Source: Penelope pileata
Taxonomy: Eukaryota; Chordata; Aves; Galliformes; Cracidae
Length of the DNA stretch: 64,000 nucleotides
Direction of reading: 5' to 3'
Assembly (NCBI GenBank): GCA_013396635.1
Contig: WBMW01005750.1
Coordinates: 481,538 to 545,537, forward strand
Shown: positions 1 through 10,920 of the stretch, in pieces
Numbering within the stretch: position 1 is the stretch's first letter
Layout: every line of letters starts with the position of its first letter
Made by a program: the position numbers and the translations under genes
Notes under the pieces: generated by a model
The model's input: the letters and a program-made list of their open reading frames with translations, nothing else
What the model was told of the DNA's origin: nothing
Database searches by the model: none

Positions 1-867
1 AACTGTGCTTACAGATAGACTTGGGAGGCTACTGTGTTCAGCGTAACAGAGCCCCAACAGCTTTTAGGTTGATTAACTATTTCCTTAAAATATGACGTGC
101 TTTTCTTCCAAGAGACACCCTCTTCATTCTTTTATTCATGCACGCAGATTATCCAACATTTTTTTTAAAAAAAAAACCTACATTCAGAAATTCATACTGC
201 TTACTCTTTCACACCATTTCATGAAATTCTTCTGACTGCGCTTGATAACAATACTCACAGTGGATGGGACGTTCCTTCACAAAATGTGGGAACTGGATTT
301 ATTTCTTTATCCTTTCCTTTATACAATTCCAGAATGTCAACATTCCACATTTCTGCTGAAATTACTCTTTATAGTCTCAAAATTATGGATTGCAAGCTTA
401 GCCAGAGCTATAATTGAGGGTGAACTTAATCAAATACAAATGTTTTATAAAGCAGAATTTTAAAAGCTATGAACAAAAACAATTTTCCACCCTCCTTCAA
501 AGCTCATTCTGCTCTGTATAAACACCACTTTGCTGATTCTTCAGCCACTGAAAACTTTTCTGAGTTCTCTTGATGTAAAGCTGTAGGCCAATGATAGGGG
601 TAAGAAAGGTTCAGTTCTGATTTTTTACATGCGATGAGAAGGAAGTCAGAATCTGCCTGTATTTCCATTCTCCTAAATACATGATGGGGATGATAATACT
701 CTCCAGAGAGGTCCTTTCATTTCTGTCCATAGCGATTGCACAGAAAACCATGGTCAAAAGAACTGATGTCAACAGACACAGTGATGTGAAATCTATTAGA
801 AAAGATACTGTATCAACATGAACTCATGTTCATACCACTATTAAAAAAAAAAACATATGAACAAACC

Positions 868-894
868 AAAAAAAAAAAAAAAAAAAAAAAAAAA
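868..894. repeat. Poly(A) tract, 27 A
   Basis: An uninterrupted run of A preceded by aacaaacc. There is no AATAAA signal in the preceding 30 bases, and no mobile element of a type ending in poly(A) was recognised next to it. Confidence 0.95.
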
Positions 895-3800
895 CACCAA
901 CAGAATTCCAGAATTTCATGAAGGGAGTGAGAATATTGCAACCAGAAAGACCAAACCACATACACCACATACTCATCTTACATGTGCACCTTGCAGACAA
1001 AACTATGGAACTTTACTTCTTCAGTATTCCAATATTTGTATATCTTTTGTCTATAGAATCAGGCAATGTCATAACTTTCTGAGTTACTGAATATAGAAAA
1101 CTACTAAATAAACAAAAAATTCCTTTCAGGTTCATGCAGAATGTTTTACTTAAGCCAATAATAATAATAAAGTATTTCACTTCATCTCTAGGTTGGCAGA
1201 CTTGCTGTTAAAATCATAAAATGTAGACAACTCCTAAATGAAAATGCCCTTTCAAAACCCTAACTTAACATGCTTAACTTATGAAGTGACCAAAAGAATT
1301 ATGCCAACTTTCCTTGTTTTTCCCTTTTTTCCTATTTTGTGTAAAAGTTCTTAAGTGTGTGACAATACAAAAGAATTTGAGCATTGACTTTTACAGACAT
1401 ACTCTGATTATAAAACTAAAGCATATGTATTTAAAGGAGTTAGGTGCCAACAAATCTGCTCAGGTACTATTGAGAGTTATAATTAGATGAAATGAAGCAG
1501 TTGCTTCAAAAAATCCTTTTCCTTTCTCCCAGCTACCAATTGCTGTGAAGAAAAACACTACAGTTCCTGTCCCCCCAGTTGTACCAACACAACTGTTGTG
1601 GAGCTGTCCTGCAAGCTGGGTAGCTCAACTGATTCAGGCTTAGAATAAATATGTAACTACTTTTCTTATTTTCCTTAATCCAAATCAAGCAAAGCGAGGA
1701 AAATGTCATCTCTGCTGGGAAGGAAAGGCTGTGGGGAGATATGAGATCTTTTATTAGGGTAAGTGCTGCTTTCATGAAAAGCAGACAAATCTTTTTACAG
1801 ATCCAAAACAGAAGTAGCAGACTTAAGGCAACTGCTTTTTGGCAAAACTCTCTGAATTTCTCCCAGTTACGTTAACATATTTGATGATATCACTGCAAAG
1901 AGTAATAGGAACAAGCAGATAAGATAGGGAATATAGCCAGAGGAACAAGGGACTGCATGAGGAGAGATGAAAGACAAGCAATACCTTTGTTCGAAGAAGG
2001 GAGCATTTACTGTGGTGATTGTAGAACTGCGTGCATGAGTTTTGCATTTGTTCTGGCACAGTTTGGTTCCAACAGTGACATGGGTTTTGCAGGATGATTG
2101 TTTCTGATGATGAGTTGGTGAGGCTGGGGTGAGACAGAAATTACTTGGTGCCTTGCAGTTAAGGGTTTCAGGAGATTATTTTTCAAAGTGTGATCTCGTG
2201 ATAAGAAACCCAGTATAGCTGGATTAATAAAGGCTCAAACACAACAGTCAAGAGTTTATCATCTAAGTCATAAAACGAATAAAATTTCAGCCTTGAGTAA
2301 AATAACATGATTCACTGCCTGCTAAAATTAGTCAATTACCTTGTGTTTGTTGAAACAAACAGGAGGTCTGTGGTCACCACACGTCAGAGGACCTGCTTGT
2401 ACCTGGTCTTGTGTTTCCAACTCCTTACAAGCATGAAACTCCTCAGTAGAGACTGAAAGTGACTGGGACTAATGCAAAGATCACTTTTACTCTTGCAAAT
2501 CCATTGTACAAGGACAGTAACTTCAGTGCAGATTTTCAAGAGACAAAGCTCTAGTACAAGTGCTTTCAGAGGGGTTCCAGACAGCTGCTGGCTCACTGGT
2601 GTGCCAGCTCAGACTGCCAAATTCTTATCAACTGATCTTTCAAATACACAGGGGATCTCTTGTAACACAAAAAGTACACTGTTTTAGCATGCTAGACTAA
2701 TTCAGGTAAGCTTTCATGGAATGGTGTGGAAATAATTGAGTAGTCCATGTTAAGAGCATTGCCTGTCCTTGGTTTTGAGTACTAATTGCACAAATGTTTA
2801 TGCACACCAGACAACATGCTCGGTGTTTTCAGTATCTAAGAACCATGTTAAGAATAAACACTAATGACACATTTTTCAAGATACATAATCCTCTTGTTGA
2901 TGTGACTCAGTATGTCTAAAGAGGAGATTTTGATTATTTTAATACAGTCCTGTGGTGGCTATTGTTGACTTTCCAATAGGCAAATGGACTGCTTGACAGC
3001 TAAATACTTGAAGAGGTATTCATACTTAGATATCTCCAAGACCTGTAATTTTCCAAGCAAATTAGATCTTACTTTTGGGATAAGGCACATAATAATCCAA
3101 GTGGTATGTTGGTGAAAGAAACATCTTTGTTAGTGTGTAGGAAGCAGCTGGAAAAATAATGATGTATTGTCAACATGAACTTGTACTTTGGTCAATGCAA
3201 AATAAAACCCTTGCAAAATGTTAACAAAACATACATTCCAAGCACTTCTGTAGTTAAACTTTTCTATGAACCTCCAAACTTTCCACCAAAGCAAAGAAAC
3301 AGCAAAAGTAGATGCAATATATTACTATTTGAGAATATAATCATTTTTTTAAAACACCTATCTTCAGAACACAGAAGATTTTGAATTAATGTTCACTGTT
3401 CAAAAACTTAGAATTCTTACAGGTAGATAAACTTACAATTGTGCTGTCTCATCTTTCCACATCCCTAACATCATGGTACCAGCATATATGCCAATATCTC
3501 GTACACAATACCATCGCAACCTCCCTTAGCACCTGGAAAAATGAAAACAGCTGTCTAACTTTTCACTTAAATGTGTAATAAATCCCAGCCATTTAATCAT
3601 CAATCTAAATATCTGCATCTTAAATAAACATCTTCTTCAGTCTAAAGCCATATCTCAGGACAGCAAGATATCTATTCTCTTCAAATGTTATCTTGAAGAA
3701 GTGACTTTAGTGACACTACCATATATATTTCATTTCTAAGATATGAAGGTGACATGGCCACCCAGTTTGAAAACTGGGACCATCTCACCGAATTTCATGA

Positions 3801-5427
3801 CAAACTCAGAGGCCGCTCTCCTCCCACCAGACCCTTTCTGGAACGCTGCCCAACCAATGTCAACTTTGTAGACACCAAAAAGAACATCACATTTGCAACT
3901 TACAAAATACAACACATAGAAAAACTGAAAATAATGTACCTACCTCCACAAACTAGAATCCTTCCCAAATACCACAATAAATGTGATTAACTCCAGCAAA
4001 TTGATAATACGCTGAGTCAATACAGTACAATGGCCAAAACATGCATTGAGAATGGAAGGAGAAGGAGCCTTCACAGTGTGGCTTTCCATAATGTTCTTCA
4101 CGAGTAGTACTTTTTATTTTACTTAACATCTGAGAGATAAAGGGAGAAAATTTCATTGCTAGTGGTTATAGATTTCTGCAGACAGTAACAATATCTTGGC
4201 ATAGTAAGTAAACTATACTGTGTGTGTATTGTCTGTATCTATCCCAAAATGAGTACTTGTAAAGAAGTAACATACTATTAGGAAACTTTATGTATTATGC
4301 TTTTATTAAATGCTGATAATAAGCAAGATATATCCAGTGAAGTTTTGAGCAAAATCTTATCAACCAAGCTTCACATTGCTTCTTCTTCTAAATTAAAATA
4401 TAAAACAAACATTGTAGTCAATTGTAGCATGCAGTAGTGCAAGAGCACCCATAAATTTAAAATTCTGTCATCTTTGGGAAAAGGAAGTTTATGGGAAAAC
4501 CTTCCAGCTCTGTTGCCAAGGAGTTTGGATTGTTTTGCAGCATGTCTACAATGCTGAGGAGTTTGGATGCAGAGGTGCTATTCTTTGCAAAAGTGCAGCC
4601 CATGTATTACTTAAGACCTGCTTTTACTCCTTGCTAAAGCTAACACAGCATATCAACACTTAGTAGAAAAGCAAGGAAGAAAGAACTTGAGCAATCAGTA
4701 TGACCAGAGCACACAGGTAAACCGGTATAAACCTCTTTGTGAGTATCAGAGGCTGATTCAGACCTGCCTAACAGATGAAAAATTGCCCTTCCCACAAAGC
4801 CATGCTGTTTCAATAAACTAACTTTGTTTTAAGCTGCACCTTGCATGCTGATCTGCGTTAGAAATAATGCCTTCACTCTAGCTCAGTTTTTAGCACAGTC
4901 AAAAAGCTGTCTCCTCAAATCACACCTTCGTGGTGAATTTCTGTGTTTCAGTATACTTTAATGCAAAACTTAGCTGCTTACATTTCAGCATTTGTCTTTA
5001 ATGTGCATTGCAAATGATCAGAAATTAATAATATGGGAAACACAGGCAACTGAAAAATGATGTCTTCTATCCACAAAATAAGTTTCATGTCTCCTCTAGC
5101 CTCTTAATGAAAGACAGAGGTGGTAATGAGCTTCATTAGACTGTCCTTGACAATCGGATTAAAGGTGCATGTTCACTCTGAACAGCACTGAACAGACATA
5201 AGCTAACCATGGCATTTTGGTTATTAACTCAAGCTGGTGTCCATTAGCCACAAAGTTTAACGCTTTCATCTTACTGACGATGTGCCATCCACACACTCCT
5301 AACTCAGTTTGGTGTACTTTGAGTAGTTTGTTTCCCATCATTAAATAGACATCACTGTAACAGTAAAGAAATTAAGTTTGCTGAAGTACTGTGAAATTAA
5401 TTCATGCAGCTGGTCCATTGGTGGTGG

Positions 5428-5441
5428 TCCCTAGGGGGCGA
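5428..5441. promoter_or_regulatory. Candidate CTCF-like motif
   Basis: The sequence tccctagggggcga matches 11 of 14 positions of the CTCF core consensus CCASYAGRKGGCRS, including the AGGGGGCG heart. It sits in a small locally GC- and CpG-rich patch (5400-5530) within AT-rich DNA. One motif match has little predictive value without occupancy data. Confidence 0.3.
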
Positions 5442-6935
5442 AGACAGCTCATCAGAGCCAGAAGGACAAGACCTACATGCAGAACGCGTGTAGCGAAAAC
5501 TAGCAAGGGCTGCCAGGCCACCACTCTCTGATGTTATCTGGAATTTGCTATTGAAATCAGAAATGAATGATTTTCTAGGCAGTGATAAGATAAAGAACCA
5601 TTCCATAAGCAAATCTGAATTTTATCCTTCTACCAACAATCTTTGTTTTTAAAGAGAAAAATCTCCGTTTACTTTGCAATCTCCATTTGTTGTTTCATAC
5701 TCAACTCTACATTTCTTTCAAAGTCCTACAACTAGTTCCAAATGTGGAACCTCTTGTTTCCCTAAGTCTTCTCCAAACCTTTATCTCCTGATTTGTACCC
5801 TGGTACAGGAAGAAAAGGGTTGCTATCCCATGCTGACATATCAGTTTCACAATAAAGAGGATTTTGGCGGAATTTTTCTCCGCCCATTCTGTCACTTGCT
5901 TTGCTCAGCACTGGAGCCCTCTCCTACCCTTCATGCAGTGACATAATTATTTGCACAGGGTAACCAGAGGTGCGCTAAGCTAAACTAATAGCTCCCTGAA
6001 ACTATGAGCAGGAGGTCATACCTCTGCTGTTTATCTCCTACTAGCGCTGGTACTCATCAAACTCTCCTTTGAGCTACATGGCAGGGAGGAGAAATAGGGC
6101 TAGATAGTTTTCTGCTGTTCTACATAGGGAGCTATATCAGCTCCTAGGAGGGTCTGACAAAAATTGAAGCCATTGTCAAGGAAGGAGACAGAGCAAGTGC
6201 AAAGCACAGCTCACATCAGGGAAGAAGCGCACAACCTCCGCCTCTCCCCAGAAGCAAGGTGGTGCCTCCTCTTGCCTGTTTTCTTGTTTGAATTATTTTT
6301 AACCTTATCTGGTTCCCTGATCCAGTTCACAATCCCCAAACAGTTGTGTCAACAACCCAGTGAATGACAGCCAGAGTTTAGAATTTCTTCAGCTAGTTTC
6401 TCTCTAAAGGCCACTTGCAGTCCGAGCAGTATTTTGCTTCAGGCAAGTCTACCAGGTTCATTTAAATAAGACTATGTATAAAGGTGTTACCAGCCATGAG
6501 AAAGATGAGAATGTGGTGCATTCATCTTACAGTAAGTTTATATTAATCCACTGCATTGTCTGCTCTACCAGAACAGAAAAAAATAACATTACAATTAATC
6601 GGCAGCTAGGATTCTGTGGTATATTCCAAAATCACAGTTCTCAAAAGTTTGTCTTCTTATTTTCAAGGTTTAATCTCTACATAAAGTTGGGGTAAACTTG
6701 TGAAACTTCCTTAGTGATAATAGGTACCACAGCTACTCTCTACAGATATAGGATAAAAGTTTTGCACTAAAGCTGCTGTGATAAGTCAGAGGGTATTTCA
6801 TAAATCATTCCAGAAAAAAGCAAATCTGAACAGCAAGAAAGGACACAATTTATTAAAGAGCTAGCTCCTATACTTTCTCAAGAGACACTCAGCTTCAGGA
6901 GTGCATTTCAGAGAAGCACTTTCAACTCTTACAGA

Positions 6936-7214
6936 TTCATGGAATCATAGAATAATCTAGGTTGGAAAACACCTTCAGCATCATCAAGCTCAACCATCAA
7001 CCTGGTCTACTGAGCCCCATCACTAGATTACTTCCTTTAATGCTACACATCCACACATTTCTTAAATACCTCCAGAGATGGGAATATTCCCTGGGAAGCC
7101 CATTCTAGTGCTTGACCTGTGAAGAAATTCTTCCTAATGTCCAACTTAAACCTCCCCTGGCAAAATTTGAGAACATTTCTTCATCCTATCACTTTTCACC
7201 TGAGAAAAGAGACT
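6936..7214 (-). mobile_element. CR1 LINE 3' fragment
   Basis: The left end reads ggaatcatagaataatc, the reverse complement of a CR1 3' tail, followed by ggttggaaaacacc and then the CR1 3' region up to cacctgagaaaagagactg. It is about 280 bp, truncated at its 5' end as is usual for CR1, with many substitutions, so it is an old copy. Minus orientation. Confidence 0.88.
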
Positions 7215-10200
7215 GACTCAATATTGCATCAGAAAGTTACGCTGTGATAGCCTGTATTTCGTACGTACGACGGTAAGTTTAACACCGTAATTTTGTTGAT
7301 CATCGAGGCTGCAGAAAAATAATAGGGGTGCATTTACCCTGACTGGGATCTTCTGTGATGACATGAGTTCAAAAAGGGATCTTTCTGCCTATGTACAGCT
7401 GATTTAGGGTGGTCACTCAGCTGACATTTAGAAGAATGCCTCAAAGGCCAGCCACCAGGACCCCAGTTGTTCATTCTGTGAAACCTTTCTCTCCACTAGA
7501 CTCTGTGGGCTGGCTAGACAGAGAACATCATGACTTGATGCTGATGTAGTTAACTATTAAAGCCCTGCCTTTGTTTTGTGTTCATCAATTTCCAAAAGCT
7601 TTGATCCTCTGATTCATTTTCCTTCACCACTAAGCCTTGCCCAATATTAGGAGAAATTTCAGATTAGTCTAGGGAACACTGGGCACTTCCATTCTCAGGG
7701 TGAAACTGGTCACCCCATGGATCATGGACCCAGTAAGCTCTTCAGAACCAAGAGCCTCCTCTCAGCACTTCCTGAACTGCTCAGCTTCCACTGAGTTGCA
7801 CCATGCCAACACCATGGCAATGAGAATTTTCTTCCTTCATAAGCAACAGAACAGCAGGTGAAATACCTAAAGGTGGGCTTCTCTATAGATCTCTTTACAA
7901 TGGGCTGTAGCATCTCTAATCTTCTCTTAAAAAATCCAATGCATCTAAAGATCACTAGATTATTTCAATACCAAAACAATAATCTCATTTATTTGAAGTA
8001 TTCTCACTTAAATGTATATTGCCCCAACTGTAAAGAACTGCAGGTTTTGAAAAGGACGAAGTAATGACCTGAGATTGGCAAGCAGAGAGTCAAGGCTTCA
8101 TCTAAGTTCTGTTGTTACATTTCTCTCATTAGTTTTTCCTCTGACTTGCAAAGTATAACTGGATCCTAAGCTAAACTAAATCAGCTGACAGATATGGCCC
8201 AGTACCCGCTCAACAGAGATACTGTACTTTTCAGTGATCCTTTTTAATGCAAGCTGAACATTAGTAATACTGAGTGGTTTGGCTGTATACAAATTCTTAA
8301 GGAAGAATGACCGCGAGAAAATTTTCAGATATAGGTTAGTAAAAAGTTTGAGAAGTAAAACTAAACAGTTTGGAAAGTAACACTGCACACTGGCACTGAA
8401 CAAGATCTCCAGTCACCACCATCTCTGTCAGCCCAGATCAGAGGGAACAGCAGCAGCTGAGGTGCAGCTGTCACTCAACACAGTGACCAAAATGCAGATC
8501 AATTATCAGACCTTACATGACACTTACACTTTATCCTTCCAGTGTTTCACTGATTTTAATGCTCATTTAAGTGGAACTTTTCAAAAGCTGAGAAAATTTC
8601 TGGGATTTATTTAACTACGTAGTTCCAAGAGTGCTTATCTTCCATGGCAGCACTGTTGATCCTCCTCATTCCTGTCCTTATCCCATCCCTGCTTGGTCCC
8701 TTTTAAGCAATAAGTCTGGTCCAATAAATCTTCTGTCTGCTAGGCACCTCTGTGAGATGTTTGATCAGATTTGCAAACATTGCAGACACAATCCTTTACT
8801 CTCAGAAGACTTTTTCTCACTAAATTGCTGCCATTCACCCGAGTTATCCTTCAGCAAAACTGTAAGATAGCCACAGTAGCCAGTGATCTTGTGAAAGCAG
8901 CAGCAAACCTTTCCTCCTTATGTAAAATTCTCAGCTGCAACCAGCTAGACAGAAAGAGAGTATGATTGCAAGGATATAGCTAAAAATCAGACCAATATCC
9001 AAGTACTAAGTGTAAGTTATGGAACCTAGAAGAAAGAAAAGAAGCATGTCTTAGGGCAGACATCCACATTCCTGACAGGTCAAGAAGCAAGAGAATATTT
9101 TATACTATTTAGCCTAGATTAGAAAAGAACATTCCCTTAGAGAATATTTGGTCTAATAGAGCATATTTTCCACCCATTCCCTCTACAAACAGCACCTTGT
9201 GGGATGAAGGAGTTGAAAAGTTGTCTGTTTCTACTCTAATACTACATTCACAATATTCTGGTGCTGGCAAACACATAGCACAAAAGGAGGAGCAGAGACT
9301 GGATACAAAAAAAAAGTTGAAGAGTTTACAGTCTTCCCCTTCTTGTGGTTTAAAAAGAAATACAGGAAAGCAGGGGTTTTTTCCCCCTTTTTTTCTTTTT
9401 TTTTAAATTTGTCTCTCAACAGTACCCACATATTCATACAACACAATACCTCTGTGGTAACTCCAGAGAAAATTCCTAGTTGTTCTTCCCATAAATACAT
9501 TTTTCTCATTTGGTTTATATAGCCACTGAAATGAACCAGAAAGGTACTGGATCTGTTTATCTAACTGACATGGAAGGAGTAGCTACCATACACGCAAAGG
9601 TGGTCACACTTTTTTAGGATAGGCTTCAGTTTTGCTTTGTCAGAGATTTGCAAAACTCCTGTCAAAATCACGTTACTCCTGCTTTGACTGGATATAATGT
9701 TTTCACAAGGGCAAGGTTTAGATGGACAAAGAGATAAAAATAAGGTCACCTCAGTGAGGCAATCTGAGCTGGAATGTACATTTTAAATGAACCAGTCAGT
9801 AGACTTTGTACAAGGCTTTCCTCTCAGCTCTGTACAGCCCTTCCAATATCAACCTGGTGGCCAAAGCACAGACCACAGAGTTGGCTTTTATTCCTGGCCT
9901 GGATACAGATTGGTTGTATGACCTTGATCAAGCAGTTTAACCTCTGCATTTCTTTATTTGTAAACAAGAATAATCAGTAACTCTTACCTCATAGGTTTAA
10001 TTCATGAATACTTGTAAAGAGCCTTGAAATTCTTGGCTAAATGTTGCTATAGAAACAAGAAGCAAAATTACAACACAATCACGTACAATATTTTTATAAT
10101 CCTAGTCACTGTAGTACTCAAGTACTTCAGTCTTTTATTTGAATATGCAGTGGTACTGTCATTAAGAATGAAATAGCAGCAATGTCCTATTTCATCCATT

Positions 10201-10602
10201 TTTGAAGACGGGGAATTGCAGTGCAGACATTACATCCAATAAACATTTTGAGCTCAAAACTGTGTTTTAGTTTAACTTTCCAATTCAGACACATACACAA
10301 GGTATATACAGGAAAGACTGAGGAAAGAAAACTCAGATCTACATTCCCCTTAACATGAGTCCAAGTGTACACATGCATAGACCATATGGCCATGGTGACC
10401 ATGCTGCACTTACTTAGCCACCAACATTTATCCCATCTGCCCTTCTTACAATACAGCTGCTAAGCACTTCTAAAGCAAGTTCAGATATCATCCACTGCAA
10501 AAGTAGATGATGAGGTTTTAGGCAACCTCAGAGACACACACGCATTTAGCAAAGAGCTATCTAGAGGCTTCTATCTAGATCGTAAGGGGTCAAACGAGCT
10601 TT
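7215..10602. other. Non-coding DNA with one SINE relic
   Basis: Apart from the MIR-like relic at about 9865-10052, nothing recognisable. Open frames are short and featureless. Confidence 0.6.
9865..10052 (+). repeat. MIR-like CORE-SINE relic
   Basis: The order of motifs is that of an ancient tRNA-derived SINE of the MIR group: gttgtatgaccttgatcaag, then cagtttaacctctgcatttc, tttatttgtaaacaagaat, acctcataggtttaatt, and a tail cttgtaaagagccttgaaat ending tgctatagaaa. These match the MIR core by pattern with heavy divergence. The exact subfamily and the 5' limit cannot be set by eye. Confidence 0.65.
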
Positions 10603-10920
10603 ATCACAGAATCACAGAATTGTAGGGGTTGGAAGGGACCTTGAAAGATCATCGAGTCCAACCCTCCTGCCAGAGCAGGTTCCCTACAGCAGGTTGCACA
10701 GGTAGGCATCCAGGCGAGTCTTGAATATCTCCAGGGAAGGAGGCTCCACAACCTCCCTGGGCAGCCTGTTCCAGTGCTCAGTCATCCGCACCGTGAAGAA
10801 GTTCTTCCACGTGTTGGTGCAGAACTTCCTGTGCTCCAGTTTAAGGCCATTGCCCCTTGTCCTGTCCCCACAGACCACTGAAAAGAGATTCCCCACCTGT
10901 GCAACCTGCTGTAGGGAACC
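10603..10920 (-). mobile_element. CR1 LINE 3' end with ORF2 C-terminus, ends at an N
   Basis: The left end is atcacagaatcacagaat followed by the conserved ggttggaagggacc block, so the 3' end faces left. The minus strand is still open for 70 codons (10684-10896) and encodes the characteristic CR1 ORF2 C-terminus with motifs DRTRGNGLKLE, HWNRLPREVVE and PSLEIFKTRLDAYL, so this is the youngest-looking CR1 in the window. The right end is odd: 10895-10920 is a perfect reverse complement of 10678-10703 inside the same element, and the next base is N. Confidence 0.95.
10678..10920. repeat. 26-bp perfect inverted repeat within CR1, abutting N
   Basis: The left arm 10678-10703 starts ggttccctacagcagg; the right arm 10895-10920 is its exact reverse complement and ends at the N at 10921. 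The arms are 191 bp apart. In an intact CR1 this segment occurs once, so the right arm is either a second CR1 piece in the opposite orientation or an assembly hairpin. Confidence 0.9.

Larger units (their letters stand above)
1..6935. other. Non-coding or unrecognised DNA
   Basis: AT-rich DNA with no recognised gene. It contains a T8A10 palindromic tract at 159-176, the poly(A) tract at 868-894 and the CTCF-like site at 5428. On the minus strand three exon-like open islands with splice-like borders lie at about 594-803, 3437-3520 and 3953-4113; they could be chance. Confidence 0.6.

Noticed and set aside
10684..10896. Candidate small gene of 70 codons
   Set aside because: It is the CR1 ORF2 C-terminus (RTRGNG and LPREVVE motifs), not a host gene.
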